Of a stretch of DNA of 64,000 nt, positions 26,464 through 36,015 are shown in pieces; the first letter of the stretch is position 1, and each line of letters opens with the position of its first letter. The stretch is from Dehalococcoidia bacterium UBA1222 (GTDB lineage Bacteria > Chloroflexota > Dehalococcoidia > Dehalococcoidales > UBA1222). The notes beneath the pieces were generated by a model. That model made no database searches. It was not told where the DNA came from and was given only the letters and a program-made list of their open reading frames with translations. The stretch lies in assembly GCA_002309415.1 (NCBI GenBank), contig DBXC01000006.1, positions 80,585-144,584 on the forward strand. Direction: 5' to 3'. A program made the translations under genes and the position numbers.

Positions 26464-27216
26464 ATGACCTCTAGCACCACCTTTGCTTCCAGAGCAAAAC
26501 GGTTATGGGTTGAATTTGTCGTCCTTATGCGAAATATACCATCTCCGGTAGTCGCTCTCTTCGTCGTATCAGTCATTACGATGAACCTTCTCGCTAATAA
26601 GACCCTTGTTCAGACAGATTGGATCGCCATCGACGGCGGTATCCTCGTTTCCTGGCTGTCCTTCCTTTCGATGGATGTCGTGACGAAGCATTTCGGCCCA
26701 AAAGCATCCACCCGTATGTCGATCTTTGCCATTGCCGTGAACCTTTTGACCTGTCTGATTTTCTATGTTGTCAGCATCATCCCGACTGAAACTGATTTTT
26801 CAGCCTTCAATTCAGTCGTCGGAGGCACATGGTTCATCCTGGTCAGCTCCACCATTGCATTCATGTGTTCAGCTATCATCAATAACTTTATGAACTATTC
26901 GATAGGTAAGATCTTTGCCAAGAACCCTGACGGAAAGCTGGCTTTTGTGACCAGAAGCTACGTTTCGACTTTCTTTGGTCAGTTCTTCGATAATTTCATT
27001 TTTGCTATCCTTTGCTTTACGGTCTTTGCCCCGATCTTCTGGGATGGCTTCCATTGGTCCTATATTCAGTGTTTTACCTGTTCTTTGCTCGGCGCCGGAC
27101 TTGAGCTCGTCATGGAGATCATCTTTTCTCCTTTTGGTTATTTGATCTGTAAGAAATGGAAAAAATACGGGGTCGGAAAAGAATACTTTGAACTCATAGG
27201 AGAGAACAACAAATGA
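26464..27216 (+). CDS. VUT family (queuosine-precursor transporter-like) membrane protein
   Basis: This 250-residue protein has about six membrane helices. It carries the VUT family patterns SVITMNLLANK, DGGILVSWLSFLSMDVVTKHFGPKA and IINNFMNYSIGKIF, and ends in FSPFGYLICKKWKKYG. Family members related to YhhQ/QueT import queuine, preQ0 or preQ1. This assignment is inferred from the family, helped by the possible preQ1-like leader. AAGGAG lies nine bases before the ATG. Its stop overlaps the next gene's start (ATGA), so the dehydrogenase is translationally coupled. Confidence 0.88.
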   Translation: MTSSTTFASRAKRLWVEFVVLMRNIPSPVVALFVVSVITMNLLANKTLVQTDWIAIDGGILVSWLSFLSMDVVTKHFGPKASTRMSIFAIAVNLLTCLIFYVVSIIPTETDFSAFNSVVGGTWFILVSSTIAFMCSAIINNFMNYSIGKIFAKNPDGKLAFVTRSYVSTFFGQFFDNFIFAILCFTVFAPIFWDGFHWSYIQCFTCSLLGAGLELVMEIIFSPFGYLICKKWKKYGVGKEYFELIGENNK

Positions 27217-27875
27217 GAGTATTGATTACTGGTTCCGCAGGCGGTATCGGAAAGCGGGTCGCTGAGCGATTTCTTGAAGCAGGGCATATCGTTTTTGGCA
27301 TCGACCGAAAACCTTCTACCATCGAACACGAATACTACAGACACTATGTCTGTGACATCACCAATAAGAAGTCTCTTCCCAGGATCGACATGGTCGAGAT
27401 CATCTTCCATAATGCCGGTTCTCAGCATACCGAAGATGATATCCGCAATAACCTTGTAGGTACCATCAACGTCAATGAACGTTACGGCATGGAATCAGGC
27501 GTAAAATCCATCCTCTTCAATGCCTCAGCCTCCTCTGTGAGCGGATCCGAGTTTGCAGAATACTGTGCTTCGAAAGCCGGTATGGTCGGCTATATGAAGA
27601 ACGTTGCTATCCGTCTTGCTTCAAGAAAAGTGACAGTCAATGCGATCTCCCTTGGCGGTGTCATCACTGAATCCAATAGGATCGTGATGGAGACCGAAGA
27701 CTATTGGAAGCAGATCATGAAAGTCACCCCGATGAAGAAATGGATGACAGAAGACGAAGTGGCTGACTGGGTGTTGTTCCTGACGCTGACCAATCGATCC
27801 ATGAGTGGTGAGAACCTTCTCATCGATAATGGGGAGTATCATCTCAATCCGACATTTGTTTGGCCTGCATATTAG
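27213..27875 (+). CDS. Short-chain dehydrogenase/reductase (SDR)
   Basis: This 220-residue classical-type SDR has the nucleotide loop TGSAGGIGKRV (about residues 6-16), HNAGSQ in place of NNAG, a catalytic Ser in ASASSVSGS and the catalytic Tyr/Lys in YCASK. VNAISLGGVIT replaces the usual VNxxPG. It uses NAD(P)H on an unknown alcohol or ketone. It is short for the family because the substrate region around residues 80-95 is compact. It is coupled to the VUT transporter by ATGA overlap, so a linked substrate is possible. Confidence 0.9.
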   Translation: MRVLITGSAGGIGKRVAERFLEAGHIVFGIDRKPSTIEHEYYRHYVCDITNKKSLPRIDMVEIIFHNAGSQHTEDDIRNNLVGTINVNERYGMESGVKSILFNASASSVSGSEFAEYCASKAGMVGYMKNVAIRLASRKVTVNAISLGGVITESNRIVMETEDYWKQIMKVTPMKKWMTEDEVADWVLFLTLTNRSMSGENLLIDNGEYHLNPTFVWPAY

Positions 27876-28009
27876 AGTTGTCTTTGTCTGATATTTACAG
27901 CTTGAATATGGCAGCTTTGCTGTATGCTGTACGTTTTGGCTTTTTTGTTTTCTCATGAGCTACAATCAAATTGCTAGTAAATAACACCTATTTTTACAGG
28001 AGTGATCCC

Positions 28010-28678
28010 ATGGAAAATAAAGAATATTTACCTAACATCGAGAGTCGTTTACGACACAACATCGTCAAAGTCCCTGAATCCATCTATTCCGCATCCGGCA
28101 TCGTGGTCAATGGAAGACGTCTCAAGTCATTCATTTTTTCAACTGACATTGCTATTATCCGCAACTGTGACGCAGATGCGGTCTTTTGTGTCTATCCGTT
28201 TACACCGCAGCAGTCGATAAGTGATGCCATAATAAAATATTCATATGTTCCTGTATTCTGTGGTGTAGGCGGCGGTATCACGAATGGTCTAAGGACTGTC
28301 GGTCTGGCGAGAGATATCGAAAGTCAGGGAGCAATGGCCGTGGTGATGAATGCACCCGTAACAAATCTCAATATTGCGGCAGTTGCCAAAGCCATCGATA
28401 TTCCAGTCGTCGTTACCGTTGCCCATGCCAAGACTGATATCGAAAGACGTCTTAGGTATGGCGCATCCATTTTGAACGTCGCAGGTGGTCCGGATACAGC
28501 TGAGATCGTCAGGATCATCAGAAGAGATTATCCGAGTGTACCTATCATCGCATCCGGTGGGAATACTGAAGAATCGATACTTAAGACGATCGATGCCGGA
28601 GCCAATGCTATCACGTATACCCCGCCGACCACAAAAGAGTTGCTCCGTCCAACGATGGCTGAGTACAGAGATATCTAA
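28010..28678 (+). CDS. TIM-barrel protein of unknown function
   Basis: This 222-residue protein has the repeated beta-alpha layout of HisA/HisF-type phosphate-binding barrels. Glycine-rich turns are FCGVGGGITNG, ILNVAGGPDTA and IASGGNTEESI, and the C-terminus reads TIDAGANAITYTPPTTKEL. As far as I recall, similar proteins are common in Bacillota and are labelled only 'hydrolase'. The ATG at 28010 has AGGAG seven bases upstream; the frame also stays open 13 codons further up. A phosphosugar or phosphate-containing ligand is likely, but the reaction is unknown. Confidence 0.85.
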   Translation: MENKEYLPNIESRLRHNIVKVPESIYSASGIVVNGRRLKSFIFSTDIAIIRNCDADAVFCVYPFTPQQSISDAIIKYSYVPVFCGVGGGITNGLRTVGLARDIESQGAMAVVMNAPVTNLNIAAVAKAIDIPVVVTVAHAKTDIERRLRYGASILNVAGGPDTAEIVRIIRRDYPSVPIIASGGNTEESILKTIDAGANAITYTPPTTKELLRPTMAEYRDI

Positions 28679-28710
28679 AAAAAAGACCGTCCTTGAATTG
28701 GGACGGTCTT
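28679..28710 (-). terminator. Terminator of the UPF0237-UPF0210 operon
   Basis: A perfect 10-bp stem, AAGACCGTCC/GGACGGTCTT (28683-28692 and 28701-28710), is followed on the minus strand by a T run. It may also stop leftward-facing transcripts less efficiently in the other direction. Confidence 0.88.
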
Positions 28711-28727
28711 CACGGCTTAGCTTTTAA

Positions 28728-30086
28728 TTAGTTTCTAAGACTGTGGATAGGAGCGGGGATATGGCCGCCTCTGTGGATGAAGTCATAGGAAGATTCTTTA
28801 TGGACCGGCATGACGGGAGCAGTACCTAAAAGACCTCCCATCTCGATGACATCGCCGATGTCTTTGCCCGGAGTAGGAAGGACACGGACGGCGGTGGTCT
28901 TATTGTTGATCATACCGATAGCAGCTTCATCGGCGATGATGGCTGAGATGGTCTCAGCAGTGGTGCTGCCGGGGATAGCGATCATATCAAGACCTACTGA
29001 ACAGACACAGGTCATGGCTTCGAGTTTATCAAGACAGAGAGTACCGGCCTTAGCAGCTTCGATCATACCTTCGTCTTCGGACACTGGGATGAAAGCACCG
29101 GAGAGACCGCCGACGGAGGATGATGCCATGACGCCGCCTTTCTTGACTGCGTCATTGAGGAGGGCAAGGGCGGCAGTAGTGCCGTGGGTGCCGCAGATCT
29201 CAAGACCCATCTCTTCAAGGATACGGGCAACAGAGTCACCCTTGGCTGAAGTAGGAGCAAGGGAGAGATCGACGATACCGAAAGGAGTATCGAGTCGCTT
29301 GGATGCTTCCATTGCTACCATCTGACCCATACGGGTGATCTTGAATGCAGTCTTTTTAATGGTCTCAGCGACCACGTCGAAGGGCTGGCCTTTGACGCTC
29401 TGAAGTGCATTGAGGACGACACCGGGTCCGGAGACACCGACGTTGATGGCTCTTTCAGCTTCACCGGTACCATGGAAGGCACCAGCCATGAAAGGATTGT
29501 CTTCAACGGCGTTGCAGAAGACGACGAGCTTGGCACAGCCGAGGCCATCTTTATCTTTTGTGAGTTCAGCAGTCTGTTTGATGATGCGGCCCATGAGTGC
29601 GATGGCATCCATATTGATACCAGCCTTAGTGGTACCTACGTTGACTGATGAACAGACGATATCAGTGGTAGCTAATGCTTCAGGGATCGATTCGATGAGA
29701 CGTCGATCGGCTACGGTCATAGCTTTCTGTACTAATGCAGAAAAACCGCCGATGAAATTGACGCCGCATTCTTTTGCAGCTCGGTCCATAGCTTTGGCGA
29801 AAGGAACATAATTAGTGGTATCCGATGCGGCAGCGACCAGTGACATGGGAGTCACGGAGATACGTTTATTGACGATGGGGATACCGAATTCGCTCTCGAT
29901 GTCTTGGCAGGTCTTTACCAAATGAGATGCTGATCGAGCGATTTTTTCATAGACTTTTGCGCAGGCCTTTACGGGGCTCTCATCACAGCAACTCAGGAGC
30001 GAGATACCCATAGTCACTGTACGGATATCGAGATGCTGCTGCTCGATCATATCGATGGTTGTCAGGATGTTCTTATTGTTGAGCAT
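28728..30086 (-). CDS. UPF0210/DUF711 (PFL family) protein
   Basis: This 452-residue protein belongs to the UPF0210 family, distantly related to pyruvate-formate-lyase folds but without a proven activity. Typical segments are [21 protein letters not shown] at the N-terminus, [43 protein letters not shown], and [29 protein letters not shown] near the C-terminus. The gene begins nine bases after the ACT-domain gene. This pairing is conserved in many bacteria and suggests that the ACT protein controls it through a small ligand. Confidence 0.95.
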   Translation of the reverse strand: MLNNKNILTTIDMIEQQHLDIRTVTMGISLLSCCDESPVKACAKVYEKIARSASHLVKTCQDIESEFGIPIVNKRISVTPMSLVAAASDTTNYVPFAKAMDRAAKECGVNFIGGFSALVQKAMTVADRRLIESIPEALATTDIVCSSVNVGTTKAGINMDAIALMGRIIKQTAELTKDKDGLGCAKLVVFCNAVEDNPFMAGAFHGTGEAERAINVGVSGPGVVLNALQSVKGQPFDVVAETIKKTAFKITRMGQMVAMEASKRLDTPFGIVDLSLAPTSAKGDSVARILEEMGLEICGTHGTTAALALLNDAVKKGGVMASSSVGGLSGAFIPVSEDEGMIEAAKAGTLCLDKLEAMTCVCSVGLDMIAIPGSTTAETISAIIADEAAIGMINNKTTAVRVLPTPGKDIGDVIEMGGLLGTAPVMPVHKESSYDFIHRGGHIPAPIHSLRN

Positions 30087-30095
30087 TGTTTTCCC

Positions 30096-30365
30096 CTAGA
30101 TCGAATGCATGGCATCGAAGATTTCTTCACGATTGATGTGGATCACCATGCCCATTTCGTCTCCCAGTTTGTGGAGTTCATCATAGAAGGTCTGGAAGGG
30201 AGCGCTGGCATCCAGGATATCTACGGCCATGACCATGGTGAAGTTAGACTCCATGATGGTCTGGGAGATGTCCAGAACGTTTATATTCAGTTCGGCAAGC
30301 TTGTTGCATACCTGTGCGATGATACCGACACGGTCTTTACCAACTACTGTTATGATTGCTTTCAT
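30096..30365 (-). CDS. ACT-domain protein (UPF0237)
   Basis: This 89-residue protein is a single ACT domain: MKAIITVVGKDRVGIIAQV, then a second strand set NINVLDISQTIMESNFTMVMAVDI. ACT domains bind amino acids or similar small ligands. I chose the ATG at 30365 because AGGAG lies ten bases upstream and the family begins at this residue. It is directly upstream of the UPF0210 gene, its usual partner. I infer a regulatory role for the pair. Confidence 0.95.
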   Translation of the reverse strand: MKAIITVVGKDRVGIIAQVCNKLAELNINVLDISQTIMESNFTMVMAVDILDASAPFQTFYDELHKLGDEMGMVIHINREEIFDAMHSI

Positions 30366-30452
30366 TTTGTTGGCTCCTATTAGTAAAAAATGATTAATAG
30401 CTGATAGTTTATCATTCCTGCATGCCGTCTGTCTTGTAGGCATGAATGATGA

Positions 30453-30878
30453 CTATTTTTTGAATAAAGCGATGATAAATCTTACGCCGGTGACGAAGAG
30501 TGCGAGACCAAGACCGGGATAGAAGAATGTAATGAAAACGATGACAGGCTCGTGAGATCCGAATCCTCTGCGGAGCACCAGACCTAATGCGACCATGAAG
30601 ATGATGATGAGCCAGGTCTTGAGATCGAAAGCATTGAATACGCTTTGCTTAGTATCTCCGTAACCTTTGATCCTTGCCACATGTTTTCTGACTATCTTTG
30701 CGAAGATGAATAGGGCGAATACCAGAAAGACCAGTAATGCTCCTATGATACGCCATGGATTATCTATGCCCCAGGTATCTATCCTGCTCATGATGCCGAT
30801 ACGTGTGATCAATATGCCGGGGATCAGGAAGAAGATCGCTGCAATCAACAAAAGATATGGGGCTTTTATCTTCATCAT
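30453..30878 (-). CDS. Small integral membrane protein, unknown
   Basis: This 141-residue protein has four hydrophobic segments, at about residues 8-26, 43-63, 86-102 and 114-136. A basic cytoplasmic loop (KIVRKHVARIKGYGD) lies between segments two and three. No known family is recognised. Its ATG follows immediately after the rubrerythrin stop (TAAATG), so it is co-translated with that gene. A link to oxidative stress or to a membrane electron carrier is possible but only inferred from context. Confidence 0.8.
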   Translation of the reverse strand: MMKIKAPYLLLIAAIFFLIPGILITRIGIMSRIDTWGIDNPWRIIGALLVFLVFALFIFAKIVRKHVARIKGYGDTKQSVFNAFDLKTWLIIIFMVALGLVLRRGFGSHEPVIVFITFFYPGLGLALFVTGVRFIIALFKK

Positions 30879-31724
30879 TTAATAGTTCTCCGACCTCAAT
30901 TCGAAATAAGATTTGGGATGATTGCAGACAGGGCAGACATCGGGGGCTTTGGTGCCGACGACGATATGACCGCAGTTGCGACATTCCCAGATTCTGACAG
31001 AACTCTTTTCGAAGACCTTCTGCATCTCGATGTTCTCGAGGAGAGCGCGGTAGCGTTCCTCATGCTGCTTTTCGATCTGAGCGACCATGCGGAATTTGGC
31101 TGCCAGTTCAGGGAATCCCTCTTTTTCGGCAGTCTGAGCAAATCCATCGTACATCTTGGTCCATTCGTGATTCTCACCATCGGCAGCTTTAGAAAGGTTT
31201 TCAGGAGTGGTGCCGATGCCTTTGAGTTCTTTGAACCACATCTTGGCATGTTCTTTTTCATTATCAGCAGTCTTCAGGAAGATCTCATAAAGCTGTTCGT
31301 AGCCTTCTTTCTTGGCTACAGAAGCGAAATAGGTATATTTGTTACGAGCTTGAGACTCACCGCTGAATGCAGTCTGGAGATTGGCTTCGGTAAGTGTTCC
31401 TGCATAGGGATTAGCCTTAGGAGGCTGTTCAAGCTTTGTGACCATATTGGAACGGCACTGAGGACATACTGGTTCCTGCCCTTCTTCTGCATAGAATTCC
31501 TCGCCGCAGACATTGCATCTGTAGAGAAGCTTTTCTTTTCTGACGATCTTTTCTGCTGCGGGAGCTGCTTCTTCAGATATCGTTTCTGGTGATTCTACGG
31601 CTACGAAGTCAGCCTTTTCGGCAACACACCAAGGACATTTCCAGCTGTCAGGGAGATTATCGAAAGAACCTGTCGTTTCATTGTCCAAGTATTCGAATCC
31701 ACAGTATGTACAGATATGTTTCAT
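30879..31724 (-). CDS. rbr: Multi-domain rubrerythrin
   Basis: This 281-residue peroxide-scavenging protein of anaerobes has an unusual layout. The N-terminus carries two Cys-pair modules: a rubredoxin-like one (CTYCG ... CPWC, residues about 5-33) and a zinc-ribbon-like one (CNVCGEEF ... CPQC). The ferritin-like di-iron domain follows with [31 protein letters not shown] and IEKQHEERY. The C-terminal rubredoxin is [12 protein letters not shown] ... [13 protein letters not shown]. Most rubrerythrins have only one rubredoxin domain, so this form may accept electrons by an internal relay. AAAGGA precedes the ATG. Confidence 0.95.
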   Translation of the reverse strand: MKHICTYCGFEYLDNETTGSFDNLPDSWKCPWCVAEKADFVAVESPETISEEAAPAAEKIVRKEKLLYRCNVCGEEFYAEEGQEPVCPQCRSNMVTKLEQPPKANPYAGTLTEANLQTAFSGESQARNKYTYFASVAKKEGYEQLYEIFLKTADNEKEHAKMWFKELKGIGTTPENLSKAADGENHEWTKMYDGFAQTAEKEGFPELAAKFRMVAQIEKQHEERYRALLENIEMQKVFEKSSVRIWECRNCGHIVVGTKAPDVCPVCNHPKSYFELRSENY

Positions 31725-32110
31725 TACCGAAGTCCTTTCAGGTCAAGTTTATAAGATGGTTATTATCATAGCGTAAAAGAAAAAAATAGTTCATCAAATC
31801 AAATGGACCATATTTTTTCTGTGGCAGGAAGTCGAAAAACTTTTTGGGCGTGATTGAAGCTCATCTCTAGGCTAACTGAAACTTTTATAGTTCACTTTAG
31901 TGCTTTAATTCTTCATTGTGATTACCTTAAAGTGAACCTTCATGGTTTGAAAAGATGCCATTTTTTTAAGGCTTGTTTCTTGTGCATTTTAGATTTCTCT
32001 GTATTAAAATCAACGCGTTGTGCATATAGGGGGACGTATGTCCTTCTAAAGAATCGCCAAATCTGACGCAAACTAGCGTGGCGAAATTTTTCGACAAAAG
32101 GAGGTTATAA
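31725..32110. other. 386-base gap with inverted repeat and structured ino1 leader
   Basis: I see no convincing gene here. GTTCACTTTA (31890-31899) and TAAAGTGAAC (31928-31937) form a perfect 10-bp inverted repeat with a 28-base loop. A possible promoter for the synthase gene is TTGTGC (31980-31985) with TATTAA/TAAAAT near 32002-32010. Its leader of about 100 bases can fold CGCC/GGCG around ACGC/GCGT (32055-32083), just before AAAGGAGG (32098-32105). Confidence 0.5.
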
Positions 32111-33199
32111 ATGTCGAAAATTAAAGTTGGCATCATCGGTTTAGGTAACTGTGCCTCATCCCTGATTCAGGGCTTACAGTATTACAGTTCGGCCGATCGT
32201 GAACCTATCGGCCTGATGCACAAGGTTTTGGGTGGCTATTCCATCTCTGATGTTGATATTGTCTTAGCCATCGATGTTGATGCCAGAAAAGTTGGAAAAG
32301 ATATTTCCGAAGCGATTTTCGCTGACCCCAACTGCACCAAGGATATCTGCCGTGACATCCCGTCCTACGGTGTCAAAGTAATCCGTGGTGTGACCCTCGA
32401 CGGTGTTTCTCCGCACACACAGAAATACCCCGAGAAGATCCGAGTCATCATCTCGGATGAACCAGAGCCTACTAAGGAACAGCTCATTGCCGCCATCAAA
32501 GCATCCGGTGCCGAGATGTTGGTCAACTATCTCCCTGTAGGTTCCAAAGAAGCAGTTCATTTCTATGCTAACTGCTGTCTCGAAGCCGGCGTCGGTTTCA
32601 TCAACTGTATGCCTGTCTTCATTGCCAGTGATCCTGAATGGATCGCCAAGTTCAAGGCTAAGGGAATTCCTTGCATCGGCGATGACATCAAATCTCAGTT
32701 TGGCGCCACCATCGTCCATCGTGAACTTATCCGACTTTGCGAAGAACGCGGCATCAAACTCATGCACACCTACCAGCTCAATACTGGTGGTAACACTGAC
32801 TTCCTCAACATGCTCAACCGCGACCGATTGGCTGACAAGAGAATCTCCAAGACCATGGCTGTTCAGTCCAACCTGACTCATCAGCTTCCTCCTGAAGATA
32901 TCCATGTCGGTCCTTCCGATTTCGTTGAATGGCAGAAGGATAACAAACTCTGCTTCCTCCGAATCGAAGGTCAGCAGTGGGGCGACATTCCTATGAACCT
33001 CGAACTCCGACTCTCTGTCGAGGATTCACCTAACTCTGCAGGTATCGTCATCGATGCCATCCGCTGCATGAAGCTGGCTCTCGATCGTGGCCTTTCCGGC
33101 GACATCGTCGAACCTTCCACTTACTTCATGAAGCATCCTCGTGTCCAGGTCGAAGACTTCCGTGGACGCGAACTCCTCGAGAAATTCATCCAGGGTTAA
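32111..33199 (+). CDS. ino1: Inositol-3-phosphate synthase (myo-inositol-1-phosphate synthase)
   Basis: This 362-residue enzyme converts glucose 6-phosphate to inositol 3-phosphate with NAD. It is of the short bacterial/archaeal form. Motifs are GIIGLGNCASSLIQGLQYY for the NAD fold, NYLPVGS, GVGFINCMP, GDDIKSQFGATIVHR and LNTGGNTDFLNML. The Lys in DDIKSQ corresponds to the essential lysine region. AAAGGAGG stands six bases before the ATG. It is a single-gene transcript with a strong terminator. The enzyme is unusual in Bacillota; it could supply inositol lipids or compatible solutes. Confidence 0.95.
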   Translation: MSKIKVGIIGLGNCASSLIQGLQYYSSADREPIGLMHKVLGGYSISDVDIVLAIDVDARKVGKDISEAIFADPNCTKDICRDIPSYGVKVIRGVTLDGVSPHTQKYPEKIRVIISDEPEPTKEQLIAAIKASGAEMLVNYLPVGSKEAVHFYANCCLEAGVGFINCMPVFIASDPEWIAKFKAKGIPCIGDDIKSQFGATIVHRELIRLCEERGIKLMHTYQLNTGGNTDFLNMLNRDRLADKRISKTMAVQSNLTHQLPPEDIHVGPSDFVEWQKDNKLCFLRIEGQQWGDIPMNLELRLSVEDSPNSAGIVIDAIRCMKLALDRGLSGDIVEPSTYFMKHPRVQVEDFRGRELLEKFIQG

Positions 33200-33227
33200 T
33201 TAACCCAAAACCATTCCTCAAATTAAA

Positions 33228-33256
33228 AAGCCGGTGCGAATTCGCACCGGCTTAAT
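33228..33256 (+). terminator. Terminator after ino1 (perfect palindrome)
   Basis: A 26-base perfect palindrome (33228-33253) built on AAGCCGGTGCG, ending in AATTATTT. Because it is symmetrical it can also serve the convergent gene on the minus strand. Confidence 0.8.
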
Positions 33257-33273
33257 TATTTCCCCTTAATTGA

Positions 33274-34476
33274 TTAAGCGATAGTCGCTCCGTGATCATA
33301 GACGAAGAGCCTGCAGTGTGCTCCTATGGCCTGTGCTGCCTCTCTGTATATATCTTCGTAATATGTTCCGTTGTCCCAGGGATCAGACGTATTGGGGTTG
33401 AAGCCGTAATTAGGTTTTGCGGTGCTTAAATTACTCAGTTTCTTCATGAAGCAGTAGGGCGCAATGTCCTTGCCTTCTTTGAAATTGACATAGGTTTCCA
33501 GTGCCATCTCTGCAAAATCAGAAATTGCTTCGGTTAAACTCTCGAATGCGGCACATAAGAATTGAGCTGCCTGAGTGGTGCAGGCCTTCTCTGCTTCAGC
33601 AATATCCTCTGTCTTGATCCTTTTGCATTCGTTGATGGTCTTCTGCATGGGTTCCTTCAAGTCGGGCGTATTTGCAATCCTGTATGTATAGCGGTCGATC
33701 ACATCTGCCTTGACCAGCAGTTCCGGATTAGGATTGTAGTGTTCGCCGTCGGAACTTGCGAAGAAACTGTCATCAAGACCGGTGTATCTATAAACTTTCC
33801 TATAGTCCTCGATACGCGCAGCGTAATAGCCCTTTTTCAATTCGGGTGTGGAGAGCTTGCCCAGATTGTCATCGATGAATCTTCTTGACTTCTGAGCTAA
33901 GTTTTCTATCGTATTCCAGTCTTGGTTTATGAGATTGGAGATTCTTGCGACATCATTGTTGATTCTCTTGTAAAGATTCACATCGAAACCGGCCGATTCG
34001 AAATTGTCTTTCACGCGTATCAGTCTGAAGCCGTCTTCCAAACGCAGGTGCTGAATCAGTGCATAAAGAGATAGCCCGACGACCATCAGATGCTTTACAT
34101 CGTTGTAATACACTAATCCGGCATCGTATGTCTTTTTCAGTTCGGCACTCAGGGCGTCATACCAGGTCGGCTTGGACTTGGGATTGTAATGCAGGAATGC
34201 ATCTTTATTGATATTGTAGAACGTGCAGAGCCATCCTTCTGTGCTCAGATCTTTCATTACCAGTGCATCCAGCATGTCTTTCGTTTTGACGTAATCGTTC
34301 TCGCCGATCATCATGGTCAGCTGATTATAGCAGGCGCTCACTCTGGAATTGAGGGAGTTCAGTGCACCGGCCATTGCCTTTTCAGACAGGTTGTCCCACA
34401 GTTCTTCTTTTTTGGCATCTTCCCGTTGGGCATTTATTTCTTCATCGTCTTCGGTGAAATCATATCCGTCTGCCAT
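33274..34476 (-). CDS. Unknown helical protein, second gene of an unknown operon
   Basis: This 400-residue soluble protein has no signal peptide and is not recognised. It is mostly helical. The N-terminus is acidic (DFTEDDEEINAQREDAKKEE), the middle contains Leu-rich helices (LSLYALIQHLRLEDGFRLIRV), and the C-terminal part has AEMALETYVNFKEGKD and a Tyr/Asn/Pro-rich stretch. GGAG lies nine bases upstream of the start. The gene follows the 428-residue unknown gene by 23 bases and ends facing the ino1 terminator. I cannot assign a function. Confidence 0.75.
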   Translation of the reverse strand: MADGYDFTEDDEEINAQREDAKKEELWDNLSEKAMAGALNSLNSRVSACYNQLTMMIGENDYVKTKDMLDALVMKDLSTEGWLCTFYNINKDAFLHYNPKSKPTWYDALSAELKKTYDAGLVYYNDVKHLMVVGLSLYALIQHLRLEDGFRLIRVKDNFESAGFDVNLYKRINNDVARISNLINQDWNTIENLAQKSRRFIDDNLGKLSTPELKKGYYAARIEDYRKVYRYTGLDDSFFASSDGEHYNPNPELLVKADVIDRYTYRIANTPDLKEPMQKTINECKRIKTEDIAEAEKACTTQAAQFLCAAFESLTEAISDFAEMALETYVNFKEGKDIAPYCFMKKLSNLSTAKPNYGFNPNTSDPWDNGTYYEDIYREAAQAIGAHCRLFVYDHGATIA

Positions 34477-34499
34477 CTTATTTCTCCGTTATCCGTATT

Positions 34500-35786
34500 T
34501 TAGAAGCGCATCTCATAATCGCGGACGTACCATCTGCCGCCGTTCTTGCGGATCAGGTTCCTTCTGACCGGGCTTCCGAGCTGTTTTCCATTCTTGTCAA
34601 AGGCGACCGTCTGGACAGATGCGTATTCGATCTTGTCTCCGTAGCGGGAAGCGATCTTCTGACGCTCCTCGTTAGAAAGGAAGTATGAATCCAGGCCGCT
34701 TTCGTCGCTGTAACCTTTCACTACGGTGATCTTCGTAGCATCGGGTACGACATTGGCGTGGACGTATTCGCCGTGGAATCTTTCCTGATGCAGATCCCAG
34801 TAGTAGAGCAGGAGCGATTCCTGAATAGGGTTCTGTCTGCGGTCTTCCTGGATGCACTCTTTGTAAAGTTCGTAGTTCTTTTCTTTGATTGCCTGGCGGA
34901 AGATCTCGACGAGATGCTCCGGAGTGACGTTCTCAGGAATCGTCTTCTCTGAATACCAGCTTTCTTTTACTGCTGCGACTTCGCTCTCGCCGACGAAGGA
35001 TCCGCCGGTCTCATTTTCCTCATCATATACGGCCATGGTATGACCGGGGATATACAGTGCTTTCGGTTCGACGACGAAGGCATAGACCGGACCGCCTACT
35101 TTGCTTTCGCCGGCTTCGGGGATCTCCATGGTGACTCCGGAGATCTCGCCTAAGACCACCCATTTATCCACTTCGTTCATCGTGCTGTCGACGAGACGTC
35201 GGTAGCGCTTGACGGCTTCGTAGGGCCCCAGCCATTTTCGGGTATCGATCTTTACGAAATACATTCCTGTGGAACGTTTGCCGGTAAAGATGTATTCGCC
35301 CGTAACGCCCATGAACTGATTGGCGGGATAGCGGACCTCGTCGAGGAACACGTATTTGCCGATATATTCATCAGGTGCCGACTGGAGGACATCAGGAACA
35401 GGGAATGGCTTTTCGATGAGCTTATCCTGAGATTCTGCCAGGATTGCTTTCCAGGCGTCCTCGCTCTTCTTCGCATACATAGCGCGGAGGTTTTCCTCAT
35501 TCCTCAGGTAGACAGTCATATCGTCTGTGATATCGATGAAGTTGCCGGTGGAACCCATTATGCATTTTCTTGCACGCTCAAAAAGAGCCTGGACTCTCGG
35601 ATCATTAGGGGCAAATTCATTGAGGAGCATTATGCGGGACAGGGCATCATCTTTGGAGCGGAAGACTCCCGTCGCTCCGTTTGCCCGGCTCACTTCGTTC
35701 TCAAATTCCTTTAGATACATCTCGGCCTGGCCGATACGCATTGTGAGATTCGATTCGGTGACATTGAAAATAGTCTTATCAACCAT
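34500..35786 (-). CDS. Unknown two-part protein, first gene of an unknown operon
   Basis: This 428-residue protein has no signal peptide and no family I recognise. Residues about 1-110 are helical (MRIGQAEMYLKEFENEVSR, LFERARKCIM). Residues about 140-290 look beta-rich, with turns such as GEYIFTGKRSTGMYFVKID and GPVYAFVVEPKALYIPGH. The last third has a helical piece and a small strand-rich end, IRKNGGRWYVRDYEMRF, similar in feel to DUF4829/NTF2-like tails. TATAAT on the minus strand (35850-35855) may be its -10 box. It leads the two-gene unit with the 400-residue protein. Confidence 0.75.
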   Translation of the reverse strand: MVDKTIFNVTESNLTMRIGQAEMYLKEFENEVSRANGATGVFRSKDDALSRIMLLNEFAPNDPRVQALFERARKCIMGSTGNFIDITDDMTVYLRNEENLRAMYAKKSEDAWKAILAESQDKLIEKPFPVPDVLQSAPDEYIGKYVFLDEVRYPANQFMGVTGEYIFTGKRSTGMYFVKIDTRKWLGPYEAVKRYRRLVDSTMNEVDKWVVLGEISGVTMEIPEAGESKVGGPVYAFVVEPKALYIPGHTMAVYDEENETGGSFVGESEVAAVKESWYSEKTIPENVTPEHLVEIFRQAIKEKNYELYKECIQEDRRQNPIQESLLLYYWDLHQERFHGEYVHANVVPDATKITVVKGYSDESGLDSYFLSNEERQKIASRYGDKIEYASVQTVAFDKNGKQLGSPVRRNLIRKNGGRWYVRDYEMRF

Positions 35787-36015
35787 CTTGTCTGTGACTC
35801 CTTTCCAGCGACTTACGCAATGGATCTACGAGTACTGAAGTATGGATAAATTATACATTATTTTGACAGTTCGCCTTTTAATACATTTTTGAAAGAGGTT
35901 TGTTTTTATTTTCTACATAAAAAACTCTTGTACTATAAGGTAGATATATGCTTTATTAATGCTAAAGAAATATGTCTATTTTAGTTTGACTTTCTGTCTG
36001 CTCTTGGAGGTGCTC

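Noticed and set aside
31854..32066. 70-codon frame in the gap before ino1
   Set aside because: It starts with TTG without a ribosome site, covers the inverted repeat and the promoter region, and has a random-looking composition.
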